This document shows, one piece after another, positions 43,785-53,600 of a stretch of 64,000 nucleotides of DNA. Made by a program: the position numbers and the translations under genes. The stretch spans positions 1-64,000 of the forward strand of contig JAGNEZ010000025.1 of the NCBI GenBank assembly GCA_018003015.1, in the 5' to 3' direction. Numbering within the stretch: position 1 is the first letter of the stretch; the number at the start of each line of letters is the position of its first letter. This stretch comes from Phycisphaerae bacterium. GTDB lineage: Bacteria > Planctomycetota > Phycisphaerae > UBA1845 > PWPN01. Under the pieces are notes generated by a model, which saw only the letters and a program-made list of their open reading frames with translations, searched no databases and was not told the origin of the DNA.

Positions 43785-44867
43785 TCATGCTTCACGCTCC
43801 CCCCGACTCCGCAACGCCCGGTTGCCCAACTGCCCGCAAGCGGCCATGTGTTCGCGGCCCTTGGTCAGCCGCCGCTTGCAGACCTGGCCGGCACCCTGGA
43901 GCCAACCCAGGAACCGCACCACCGACTCCTCAGTCGGCGCGGGCCACGGGGAATCCCGCCGCGGGTTGTACGGGATCACGTTCACCACCGACTTCACCGG
44001 CCGAAGGTATTCGACCAGTTCGCGGGCATCCTCCTGGCGATCATTGACCCCTGGGATCAGCACGTACTCGATCATGAAGAACTGGCACTTGCGCAGCGGG
44101 TAGGCCAGCAGGGCCTCGCGAAGGGCGGCCATCGGCTCCAGCCGGTTGACGGGCATGATCTGATGCCGAATCTCGTCATTGGGAGCATTGAGTGAGATAG
44201 CCAGGTTGATCCGCCGCCAACCCAGAGACGCCAGCTTGCGGATGCCCTCGGTCCGCCCCACCGTGGAAATCGCGATCCGCTCGGCCGCGAATGACAGCCC
44301 GGAACGGTCCAACAGCACCCGGACCGCCTGGATCACGCTGTCGAAGTTGTCGAAGGGCTCGCCCATCCCCATGAAGACCACGTTGCGGACCCGCACGCCG
44401 AACTCCCGCCGGGCGGCCACGACCTGCCCGACGATCTCACCGGCGGTCAGGTTGCGGAGGAAGCCCAGCTGCCCCGTCTCGCAGAACAGGCAACCGCGGG
44501 CGCAACCGATCTGAGAGGAGACGCAGAGCGTCTTCCACTCACGGCCGTACCGCTGCATGGGAACCATGACGCTTTCGATCTCGAGGCCGTCATGGGTGCG
44601 CTGGATGAACTTGGTCAGGTCGCCGTCCTGGATGTGCCGAACCACGGGCAGCAGGTCGGCACCGATGGCTTCAAACGGGGGGAGGGAATGGTCAGGACAA
44701 TCGATAGTCTCGACCGGTTGGCAGGTCAGGAGTCCGCGATACTCGGCTCGTAGCGTCCTCACATGCTGCGGCAACGGCCGGCGGCGCTCCAGCACTTCCT
44801 TGAATGTCAGCCCGAGAACGTCCACCACTCCCACCGGTCCGATGGCCCGCGGCAGCCCGGGTGGCAC
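43785..44867 (-). CDS. RlmN/Cfr-family radical SAM rRNA methyltransferase
   Basis: A 360-residue radical SAM protein of the RlmN/Cfr family, which methylates C2 (RlmN) or C8 (Cfr) of adenosine 2503 in 23S rRNA. The iron-sulfur CxxxCxxC is GCARGCLFC (Cys122, 126, 129). Glu98 in LEIESVMVP corresponds to the conserved family Glu. The methyl-carrying Cys344 lies in HMAACGQLG. SAM-binding MGMGEPFDNFD and RINLAISLNAPN are present. The N-terminal domain is shorter and more divergent than in E. coli RlmN, so the paralog class is open. It starts at GTG 44867 without a clear ribosome site, 27 bases after the LeuD stop. Confidence 0.85.
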   Translation of the reverse strand: MPPGLPRAIGPVGVVDVLGLTFKEVLERRRPLPQHVRTLRAEYRGLLTCQPVETIDCPDHSLPPFEAIGADLLPVVRHIQDGDLTKFIQRTHDGLEIESVMVPMQRYGREWKTLCVSSQIGCARGCLFCETGQLGFLRNLTAGEIVGQVVAARREFGVRVRNVVFMGMGEPFDNFDSVIQAVRVLLDRSGLSFAAERIAISTVGRTEGIRKLASLGWRRINLAISLNAPNDEIRHQIMPVNRLEPMAALREALLAYPLRKCQFFMIEYVLIPGVNDRQEDARELVEYLRPVKSVVNVIPYNPRRDSPWPAPTEESVVRFLGWLQGAGQVCKRRLTKGREHMAACGQLGNRALRSRGEREA

Positions 44868-44894
44868 CAGCGGCCCAGGCTGCAGTCGGGGCCG

Positions 44895-45461
44895 TTACAG
44901 CATTCCCTTCGACTTGGCGTAGGCGAAGATACCCCCCGCCTCGATGATCGGGGCCACGTCACCCAGCGCCCGCAGGGGATATCGCTTTCCGCTCTTGGTC
45001 CCCACCAGGCATGGCTCGGCGGTGTGAATCTCGACCTCTTCGCCGGTCTCGAACTGCTCGACCAGCCGCCGCCCCGTCTCGAAGGGCACGAGGTAGCCGC
45101 CGTTCACCGAGTTGCGGAAGAAGATCCGGGCATAGAACTCAGCGATGACCGCGACGACGCCGGCCTCGGCCAGGGCCAGGGGCGCGTGCTCGCGCGAGCT
45201 TCCACAACCGAAGTTCTTGCCGGCAATGATGATAGAGTAAGCGCTGTGCGTGTTGGCGGGATCCTTCTGGTCGACGAAGGGAATACCGCCGCCGGGCAGG
45301 CCAGCCTGAGGCGTGGGCACCCCGCACAAGGCGTGACGCCCAAACTGCCTCCGCTCCTCCGCGATGGCCGGATTGTAGACCAGAAAATGGGCCGGGATGA
45401 TCTGATCTGTGTCAATGTCGTCACCGAGAACGTAGACCTTGCCGCGGATCACCTGTTCCAT
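44895..45461 (-). CDS. leuD: 3-isopropylmalate dehydratase small subunit
   Basis: A 188-residue LeuD/aconitase swivel-domain protein: VYVLGDDIDTDQIIPAHFLV, IIIAGKNFGCGSSREHAP (substrate-binding Ser-Arg loop) and AEFYARIFFRNSVNGG. With LeuC it isomerises 2- to 3-isopropylmalate in leucine synthesis. LeuC is not in this window, so the partner must be elsewhere. The ATG at 45461 has AAAGGTGAG just upstream; an open frame upstream to 45545 is ignored. Confidence 0.92.
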   Translation of the reverse strand: MEQVIRGKVYVLGDDIDTDQIIPAHFLVYNPAIAEERRQFGRHALCGVPTPQAGLPGGGIPFVDQKDPANTHSAYSIIIAGKNFGCGSSREHAPLALAEAGVVAVIAEFYARIFFRNSVNGGYLVPFETGRRLVEQFETGEEVEIHTAEPCLVGTKSGKRYPLRALGDVAPIIEAGGIFAYAKSKGML

Positions 45462-45575
45462 GGTCTCACCTTTCGCTGGGGCAAAGGAAGCGGGCGAATC
45501 GAGCCGGATGCCGATTCGCCCGCGTGATCGTCGTTTCAGATCCACCCGACGGTGACCGCCGGGGCGGCCCCGTCC

Positions 45576-46157
45576 CTAACGGGCCTTCTTGGCAGCGGGC
45601 TTCGTGCCCACTTCCACAATCGACTGGGTCTTCAGGATCGTATAGTCGGCCGGAAAAGCGTGGAACGCCTGCACGTGCAGTTCGCGGTTCCGAAGCTCCC
45701 AATCGACGAACGAAAAGGGTACCAGATTGTCGTCGTCTGTCCAATCCTCGAACCTCACCAGCAGGCCCCGGGAGCCTGCGTAGTTGAGCAGATCGCGATG
45801 CGAGGCGTGGAACAGGTTCCGATTCATCTTCTCCACTTGAGTGGACAGAATGTAGTGCAGGCCGTCATCGAACTTCTCGTGGTGGTCGCGCTCGCCCCGG
45901 AACTGGAACGAGGTCACCAGGCCGTTCTGAGGAAGAAGGTCGACGTCAGTGGTCGTGACTTCAGTCACGCATCGGCCGCCAGACTGCAACGAAACCACAT
46001 GGGAGAGTCCCAAGATCCAGATGTCCGCCTGGTACGCCGCTTGCTCCAGATGGCGATTCTGGTAGATCGTGAACAGCTCAGGATGGAGTGGGCGGCGATA
46101 TAGCGCGAACTTCAGATCCGCTACACGCTGTAATGTCTGACCAACTTCCACGGTCAT
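45576..46157 (-). CDS. DUF2617-like protein
   Basis: A protein of 193-196 residues. LKFALYRRPLHPELF near the start, ADIWILGLSHVVSL, CVTEV, FDDGLHYILSTQVEKM and HVQAFHAFPADYTILKTQSI near the end give the pattern I associate with DUF2617, a family of unknown function. No signal peptide or membrane helix. The C-terminal tail is basic (TKPAAKKAR). The start is between ATG 46157 and TTG 46166; both ribosome sites are poor. Confidence 0.65.
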   Translation of the reverse strand: MTVEVGQTLQRVADLKFALYRRPLHPELFTIYQNRHLEQAAYQADIWILGLSHVVSLQSGGRCVTEVTTTDVDLLPQNGLVTSFQFRGERDHHEKFDDGLHYILSTQVEKMNRNLFHASHRDLLNYAGSRGLLVRFEDWTDDDNLVPFSFVDWELRNRELHVQAFHAFPADYTILKTQSIVEVGTKPAAKKAR

Positions 46158-46166
46158 TCCCTTCAA

Positions 46167-46707
46167 AACCCCATGCAGACCCAGACCCTTCGGTACAGGC
46201 TGTACAAGCCTCCTACCGGCTTGCGGTTGCTGCTGATCCCGCCTCTTTCTTCTCCAGGATCACCCGACTCGGGTGTCCACCCGCCACGGCTGCTACTCCC
46301 CTCCGGGCAGGCCTCAGGTAGGCGTCGTCTTGGCTCATTCTACCGGACAGCAAACCCCGTTCCAAACAAAATCTTCCCAAAAGCAGAGCTTCTGTCGTCA
46401 ACCATGAGTCTTATACCCCGCTTGGCCCAAAAAGTTCCCAACATTCTAAAACACCGAATCATAACGGCTTCTGCAATGACCGGTGTTTCGTGTAATACCA
46501 ATTCTATGTCAGCTTAAGTGTATTCTGAGGCCCCTGGTTGCTTGAGCTCGACTTGTTCAACCCTCCTGGAATCCTGCACAGACGGAAAACCGACTCGCCT
46601 ACAATACTAGCGTTTGGGCGAGACACGTAGCTCCCCGTACAATCCCCCCGTCAAACGGACCGATACGGTCGGGCGTCTTGTCTCCAAGTTGAAGAAGGAG
46701 GAATGCG
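46167..46707. other. intergenic region with an AT-richer island
   Basis: About 540 bases with no supported gene. The stretch near 46360-46610 is visibly less GC-rich than its surroundings. Noted features are an inverted repeat GTACAGGCTGTAC at 46193-46205, a TACAAT -10-like box at 46600-46605, and a strong AAGGAGGA ribosome site near the right end for the next gene. Confidence 0.5.
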
Positions 46708-48792
46708 ATGCGACGGCTTTGGATCATCGCAGTGGTCGGACTGGCCTTTGTCCTGAGCGGTGCCTCATGTCCGCTGTATCACCCCCGTACTGCCAAACCA
46801 AGGATTGCCGGGCTGAAGGGTTTTGGATCGGCCGAGGAACTCCGTCAGTTCCTGGTGGATCAGGCCAACGAGCGGCTTTCCGGGACGGGTCAGAGCTACG
46901 GCACGGGCGACCCCTTGTTCGACCTGTTCTTCGGGTGGGGCGGCATGGCCTCCGCCCCCACGGCCGAGCTGAGCAACGCCGATACCGGGGGCCGATCCGA
47001 GGGAGCCACCACCTCGCATTCGTCGACCAACATCCAGGAAGAGGGCGTGGACGAGAGCGACGTCGTCAAGTGCGACGAAGAGACCATCTACTGGCTCCGC
47101 GGCGACACGATCCACGTGTGCCGAGCATATCCGGCGACCCAGCTGGCCGAGCTTGCCACCGTGAAACTGGATTCAACCGGCGAGTCGCTCTACCTGCGCG
47201 GCCACCAACTGATCGCCCTTTCCAGCCGCTGGTCGTACGGCTACTACCGGTACGGCTGGGGTGTCTTCGCGGCGGAAGCGGAGGCCCCCACCCCGGGAGG
47301 GACGAGTTCAACCGATTCCTCTTCCCTTGTCGGCGGCAGCTGGAACGACGGCGGCCAAGTCACCGTGTCCATCATCGACGTCAGCGACCCGGCCCACCCC
47401 ACGACCACCGCCACAGCCAAGTTCGAAGGCCAGCTGGCTTCCAGCCGGATGATCGACAATCATCTGTATCTCGTCGTGACCACCACGCCGCGGCTGCCGG
47501 ACAACCCGGTGCCGTTGACGCTCGAGGGCATGACCCTCGACGAATGGCTGCCCGACTACGAGATCACCATCAGCGGCGGAGCCACCCAAATTGGCGACAT
47601 GATCTCCTGGCAAGGCGCCTTCCGGCCCGAAGTCGGCGACGGCTACAACATCACCACCGTTGCAACGCTCGACGTCGATAACCCGACCGGCGGCTTCGCC
47701 TCGACGGCCATCACCGCCGACGCGGGAACCATCTACGCCAGTACCGCCGCCCTGTATGTCACCGACACCCAGTACGACTGGTACATGGGCGGCTCGCGGA
47801 CCGACACCATTGTCCACAAGCTGGCCTTCACCCAAACCGGAACCGACTACATCGCCAGCGGCATGGTGCCCGGCCGGCCGCTCAACCAGTACTCGCTCGG
47901 CGAGTATGACGGCCACCTGCGCATCGCCACCAATCAGGACGAGTGGTCGATCGACGGCGCCGGTCTCAAGAACGGGATCTACGTCATGAAGGAGACCGGG
48001 ACGACGTTGGACATCGTCGGCCGGATCGACGACATCGCCGTCGGCGAGCAGATCTATGCCGCCCGCTTCATCGGCCCGCGCGGCTTCCTGGTCACCTTCA
48101 AGCGAATCGACCCGCTCTTCACCGTCGACCTGAGCAATCCGACCAACCCGCGGATCGTCGGCGAGCTCAAGGTGCCGGGCTACTCCGATCACCTTCAGCT
48201 GCTGGACCAGAACCACATCCTGGCTATCGGGAAGGACGCCCAGGACACCGGCTCGTTCGCCTGGGTCCAGGGCGTGCAGCTCTCCATGTTCGATGTGAGC
48301 AACCTGGCCAACCCCCAACTCATGTTCAAGGAAATCATCGGCGGTCGCGGTACCCACAGCGAGGCCAACAACAATCCCAAGGCATTCATCTACTACGAGC
48401 CCGACGAATCCGGCCCAGGATACCTGACGTTCCCGATCGATCTGTACAGCACGGGCACGACCGGCCCGGAGTGGGGCACGCACCAGTTCACCGGCATCCT
48501 GGTCTACCGCGTGGATCCGCAGACCGGCTTCTCAAGGCTGGGGTCCATTTCGACCTTGCCCGAAGGCAAGTCACCCAACGGCTGCAACTGGTACTACTAC
48601 GGCGCCACCCGCGGGCTCTTCATCGGCGAGAACGTGTACGCGGTCTCCGATCTGGGCGTGAAGGCGGCAGGGCTGAGCAGTCTCGGCACACTGTCCGGAA
48701 GCGTTTCATTCACCGGGGCCAGCGCCTTCGAGGACTGCTACTATGACGACCTGCCGGAGATCCTGCCGGCCGTTTCGGAAGGCCTGCGGTAG
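46708..48792 (+). CDS. beta-propeller domain lipoprotein (PF09826-like)
   Basis: A 694-residue protein with a short signal (VVGLAFVLSGASC) ending in a lipobox-like SGASC. An N-terminal acidic/Gly-rich linker is followed by the propeller signature TNIQEEGVDESDVVKCDEET, then repeated blades with DVSDPAHPTTTA, VDLSNPTNPRIVGELK and FDVSNLANPQLMFKE. This matches secreted beta-propeller proteins distantly related to WD40 (COG4880/PF09826), function unknown. The C-terminus GLFIGENVYAVSDLGVKA completes the last blade. GAAGGAGGAATGCG precedes the ATG. Confidence 0.85.
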   Translation: MRRLWIIAVVGLAFVLSGASCPLYHPRTAKPRIAGLKGFGSAEELRQFLVDQANERLSGTGQSYGTGDPLFDLFFGWGGMASAPTAELSNADTGGRSEGATTSHSSTNIQEEGVDESDVVKCDEETIYWLRGDTIHVCRAYPATQLAELATVKLDSTGESLYLRGHQLIALSSRWSYGYYRYGWGVFAAEAEAPTPGGTSSTDSSSLVGGSWNDGGQVTVSIIDVSDPAHPTTTATAKFEGQLASSRMIDNHLYLVVTTTPRLPDNPVPLTLEGMTLDEWLPDYEITISGGATQIGDMISWQGAFRPEVGDGYNITTVATLDVDNPTGGFASTAITADAGTIYASTAALYVTDTQYDWYMGGSRTDTIVHKLAFTQTGTDYIASGMVPGRPLNQYSLGEYDGHLRIATNQDEWSIDGAGLKNGIYVMKETGTTLDIVGRIDDIAVGEQIYAARFIGPRGFLVTFKRIDPLFTVDLSNPTNPRIVGELKVPGYSDHLQLLDQNHILAIGKDAQDTGSFAWVQGVQLSMFDVSNLANPQLMFKEIIGGRGTHSEANNNPKAFIYYEPDESGPGYLTFPIDLYSTGTTGPEWGTHQFTGILVYRVDPQTGFSRLGSISTLPEGKSPNGCNWYYYGATRGLFIGENVYAVSDLGVKAAGLSSLGTLSGSVSFTGASAFEDCYYDDLPEILPAVSEGLR

Positions 48793-48802
48793 ACCCTTCG
48801 GC

Positions 48803-50428
48803 TCATGAGCCCTCCGGCGCGTCGTCCAAGGCAACCAGCAGGTCCGCGACCAGGCCGCGCAGGTCCTCAATACGATAGGGCTTGGTCAGCACCGCGGACC
48901 TTGCCGGGAGAGGAGCCTCCACGCCCGACGTCGCGCCGGGGGCGATCAGAATGACCGGTGTCTGCCGTCCGCCGTCCCGGATGGCCCGTAGACATTCGAG
49001 ACCGCTGCGTTTCTCGAGTTCCATGTCCACAACGAGCAGACGAACTCTGGTGCCGAGTTCCTGGAACTTGGTCAGCAGTTCGAAGCCGTCCCCGGCCTCG
49101 ACGACCCGGTAGCCGGCGGCAACGAGGGTCGACACGAGAATCGAACGGACGTGGGGATCGCCCTCCGCCACCAGCAGCAGATCACCTTGTCCCTGGTGGG
49201 GCGAGGCCCGACCCCCGGAAGCGGACAGAGCGTCGGCGCTCACACAGGGAAACACCAAGGTGAACGTGCTCCCCTTGCCTTCCGTCGAGCTGAACTCGAT
49301 CCGCCCGCCGTGATCCCGGACGATGCTCTGCACCACCGCCAGACCAAGCCCCGTGCCCTTGCCACGCTCCTTGGTGGTGAAGAAGGGTTCGAAGATCCGA
49401 CCGCCGATCGCCGCGGGGATGCCGCACCCGCTGTCTCGGATTTCGACGACCGCGTACGTTCGCTTCGGCTCCAGGTCGGAGAAACGAGCCAGATCCTCGG
49501 CCTGGGCGGCGCGGAGAACAACGTCGAGACGGCCGCCGTCCGGCATCGCGTCCTTCGCGTTGATCACCAGGTTCATCAGGGCCTGCTGCAGTTGGGTGGC
49601 GTCCGCATGAACAACGAGACCGGTGCTGACTCCGAGATGTTCGGTCACCCGGACGCTCGAGGGCAGCAGCCGTCGACAGAGGTGGCACCATTTCGGAAAG
49701 TCCACCGCCAGATCGATCAGCTTCTTCTGCACCGGCAGCCGCCGGCTGAAGGTGAGCATCGACCTGGCCAGGGCCATCGCATCCTGGGCCGCCTGCTCGA
49801 TCATGTCCAGGGATTCCCTCGCGGTCGCCTGCCCCTCCAGGCTGCCGCGAAGGAGGGCCACATTGCCGAGGATCACGGTGACCAGGTTCCCGAAATCGTG
49901 AGCCACGCCGCCGGCCATCTGACCGAGAGCCTCCAGCCTGTGAGTCTGACGCAGCAAGTCCTCCAGCCGGGCTCGCTCTTCCTCGAGACGCTTGCGCTCG
50001 GTGATGTCCTGCATCACCCCGACGAAGCGATCCGGCCGCCCGCCCCGCCCCACTGCGAGCAGCCCGCGGTCCAGCATGCGAACGTAGTGCCCGTCCTTGT
50101 GTCGAAAGCCGTATTCGCATTCGTACGGCGTGCCATCGCGGAGGGCAACTTCAAGAACACCCAGGGCTTCGGCGCGGTCCTGGGGATCGATCCGTTCCGC
50201 CCATTGTTCGAAACCGCCCTTCATCTCGGACAGGGCGTATCCCAGAATCTGCTCGATGCTCCCACCCCAGACGAGCTTCTTGGTCGCAAGCTCGCCATCG
50301 TAGACGATCTGCCGAGCCGCCGAGGCCGCCAGCTCATACCGCTGCCGCCAATTCACGCGGCCCCTCGGCGTTCTTCCCCGCCTGAGCGGCCCGCCACGCC
50401 TCGTTCGCCGGCCGGAGTCACCGGACAT
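48803..50428 (-). CDS. PAS hybrid histidine kinase with receiver domain
   Basis: A 541-residue cytoplasmic hybrid kinase. After a basic N-terminus, a PAS/PAC sensor spans about 35-150 ([41 protein letters not shown]). HisKA holds the phosphoacceptor His in [10 protein letters not shown]. HATPase_c has [40 protein letters not shown]-terminal receiver domain contains LLVVDMEL with the phosphoacceptor Asp. No transmembrane helix, so it senses an internal signal. The response target is unknown. GAGGGA lies upstream of the ATG at 50428; the frame extends to 50578. Confidence 0.88.
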   Translation of the reverse strand: MSGDSGRRTRRGGPLRRGRTPRGRVNWRQRYELAASAARQIVYDGELATKKLVWGGSIEQILGYALSEMKGGFEQWAERIDPQDRAEALGVLEVALRDGTPYECEYGFRHKDGHYVRMLDRGLLAVGRGGRPDRFVGVMQDITERKRLEEERARLEDLLRQTHRLEALGQMAGGVAHDFGNLVTVILGNVALLRGSLEGQATARESLDMIEQAAQDAMALARSMLTFSRRLPVQKKLIDLAVDFPKWCHLCRRLLPSSVRVTEHLGVSTGLVVHADATQLQQALMNLVINAKDAMPDGGRLDVVLRAAQAEDLARFSDLEPKRTYAVVEIRDSGCGIPAAIGGRIFEPFFTTKERGKGTGLGLAVVQSIVRDHGGRIEFSSTEGKGSTFTLVFPCVSADALSASGGRASPHQGQGDLLLVAEGDPHVRSILVSTLVAAGYRVVEAGDGFELLTKFQELGTRVRLLVVDMELEKRSGLECLRAIRDGGRQTPVILIAPGATSGVEAPLPARSAVLTKPYRIEDLRGLVADLLVALDDAPEGS

Positions 50429-50662
50429 GACCAGTCCCTCATCGCCGCAACAGGGCTTGCGGCTTGGGTAGCCCTCTCGCGAGAACACCAGTATACGCCA
50501 GCATGGCGGCGCCGGCCAGCAGCTCCGGGGCCACCGCGGCTGCCCCCCTCGACGGGCGGGCAACGGTTCCCGGCGCAAGCAAACAGCGGACCTGGCCGCC
50601 CGTGAGGCAACCAGGTCCGCCGTATGTCTAGCACTTCCCGCTACACGGGTGTGGGAAGCGAG

Positions 50663-53600
50663 TTACTGCGGCATGTCGAGGCAGCCTGCGTCCGCCGCGA
50701 TCGCCGGACCAGCGTAACAGTTCTGGAAGGCGGCCAAATCCTCCGCGGCCACATAACCGTCACCGTTGGTGTCCGCACAAGCACACACCGAACCGGTCAG
50801 CGGTGCGACCGTGCCCGTGAAGCAGGCCTGGAAGAGCCCGAAATCGACCTGGTCGACGTCACCGTCCGTGTCCAGGTCCAGTCGCGGGGCGGCACAGGCG
50901 GAGAGCCCGCCGGTCATGGCCGCATACTCCGCAGCCACCCACTCGGCCGAGCGGGCAACGCCGGAAAACCGGATTTCGTCAACCAGACCGCTGTACCACC
51001 CGTTGGTATCGGCACCGATGGCGTCGATGACGCCGGTTCCGATCTTGGCGGTGTCGCCTGAGGAGCCCTGGTTGGTGATGTTCTCCAGGGCGACCTGACC
51101 CGCTTCGACGCCGTCCAGGTAGATCACCAGGCTCGTGGCGTTGCCGGTCATGACCACGTAATGCCATTCGCCGGTGTTGTAGGCGTAGGGGACGTTGATG
51201 CCCGGCCAGGTCCCGCCGGCACTGACCCACGCCTGCAGGTTGGCCCCGCCGTGGAAACCGAACTCGATCAGGTCATTCTGGCCGAACAGCGGCATCCGAT
51301 CGCCGAAGGCCGCTGCCTCGGGAGCGATCCAGCCGCTGACCGTGAACTCCGCCAGGTTGCTCAAGAAACTGGCGTTGAGGTCAACGTAGGCATCGGTTCC
51401 GTTGAACCCGCGCCCCAGGCCCAGCCGGCCCGTGGCGCTGGTCGAGTTGTAGATGGTCCCGTCGTGGTCATTGGCCGTCGAGTCAATCACCGTGGCCTCA
51501 TCGGCAAAGTGGTAGACGGCCAGGTAGCCGGCGGTCCACACGCCTTCCGCATCCTGCCCGGCGGGCACGCCTGGATTGTTCCAGTGCATCCAGACGGTGG
51601 TGGCCTGATCAAGCTGCGGAACCTTGACCCAGATGAGCGAGGTGCCGGCCGCATCCCACCGCTCGATTTCGTACGGCAGGAGGGCCGTCTGGTCCTTGTT
51701 GGTGAAGCGGATGTCCGAGCCGTCGGCCGCAAAGCCGGCGTAGTTGTCGACCTTGTCCGGCGTGAGCGTCACCAGAACCGGGAACTCCGCCAGCGGCGTG
51801 GCTCCCATGTATCCGCTGAACGAAACCCGCATGCTGTTCTTCCAGTCGGCGATCGAGTCGATATCCTGGATCGTCACCGTCGCCGAAGCCTCGCCGGCGA
51901 CATCGTAAATGGCCCGCTCCTGGAGAGTCAGGATCACGGTCTCCTCGCCCTCGAGCGGCAGCCAGTCCTGAATGGCGCTGACCGTCAGATTGATCTGGGT
52001 CTCGCCGCCGGCGAAGGTGACCGGGATGGGCAGGGCGGTATAGTCCTTGCCGGGCGTGGCCGTTCCCTCCACCGTCAGGTAGACGGTGAGCGGCCGGCTG
52101 GTATTGCCGCCCGAGCGGGTGAGGGTGAAGGTGCCGGTGTCACCCAGCTCGGTCGCGGCGGCGTCGGCGGCAACAAGCTGCACCTGAGCGACGACCCCGC
52201 CGAAGGCGATCAGGTTGTCGACCATGGACGCGGCCTGGTTAGCGACCCAACTCTCCGACTTGGCCACGGAAAGAACCTGAACCTCATCGATGGTGCCGCT
52301 GAAGTACTGGGCGGCGGCAGCGTGGCGGGCGAACTTGAGGGTGTTGGTTTCCACCTCCGGGATGCCCAGGGCCTCGGTGTTCTGGGTGATCAGAACGCCG
52401 TCGCGGAATCCCTTCAGCGAACCTCCTGCTTCAGCGGCACCGTCGTAGGTCCCCGCCAAGCAGTACCAGGTATTTGCCTCGAGCGGGTTCATCGTGGCAC
52501 CCCGCCAGCCACCGGCTGTCGAGTTGACCGCGATAGCGCCATTGAACTCCGGTGTGCCGTGGCCCCAGTTGATCTGGTAGTTGCTCTCGCGATGGACCGG
52601 GCCGGTGGCGGTGGCGCCCTCGGAAGCGGCGGCGGTTCCACGCACGTAGGTCATCACCGTGAAGTAGGTGATGTTCTCGGTGTTGCCGGTGTCAACGTAG
52701 TTTGAACTGGCGGCATCGAAGCTCAGCGCCCCGCCGATCGCGCCTTCGACCGGGCTGGCCCCGTAGTTGGTGCCATCGTTGCCGTGGCCGGTGGAGTCGT
52801 AGTAGAGCCCTTCGGCGGTGGTGGTATTCAGGTGCCAGACACCCAGGTAATCGGGCGTCCAAACCGCCTCCCCACCCTGAGCCAAGACGGAGTTCGTGTT
52901 GCCCCAGACCAGGGTGATGGCATCGGTGGGCGCGGCGATCTGCGGGACCTTCACCCAGACGTAGGACGATCCCGCCGGATCCCACTTCTCCACCTCGTAG
53001 GGCAGGCTGAGGTCGCCACTTCTGAAGCGGAGGTCCGAACCATCGGCATTGAAGCCGGCGTAGTTGTTGACGCGCTCGGGGGTCAGCACGACCAGAACCG
53101 GGAACTCGGTCAGGATCTCGGTGCCGGTGTACCCGGCGAAGACCAGGTCCAGGGACTTGGTCCAGTGGCTCCAGGATCCGTTGTCTGCGATCGTGGCCGT
53201 GGCCGAATCGGGTGCCCCGGCCACATACTGCGGATCGTTGGACGTGATCGTGACCATGACCGTCTCGTCCCCCTCGGTTGTTCCGTCCTCGTAAGGCGTG
53301 ACGGGTACGGCCACGCTGGCCTGACCGGCCGGAATGACGACCTTGCCGCCCAGATACGCATAATCGGCTCCGCCGGTCGCGGTTCCCGACACGGTGTAGT
53401 TCAAGGTCAGCGGGAAGAGCGTGCTGCCCGTGCGGGTGAAGGTGAACGTACCGGTATTGCCGGCCACTTCGGCAGCGGCGGAGTCGGTTGCCTCGACGGT
53501 GATGGTTGCGGTGACATCCTCGCTGATCAGGTTGATTTGTGCATTCGATGGTTCCCCGAGCTCGTAGGTGGGTGCCGTGGTCAGTGCGACCGTGACCGTC

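Noticed and set aside
46213-46401. Minus-strand 62-residue frame in the AT-richer gap
   Set aside because: No ribosome site or family; composition differs from real neighbours.
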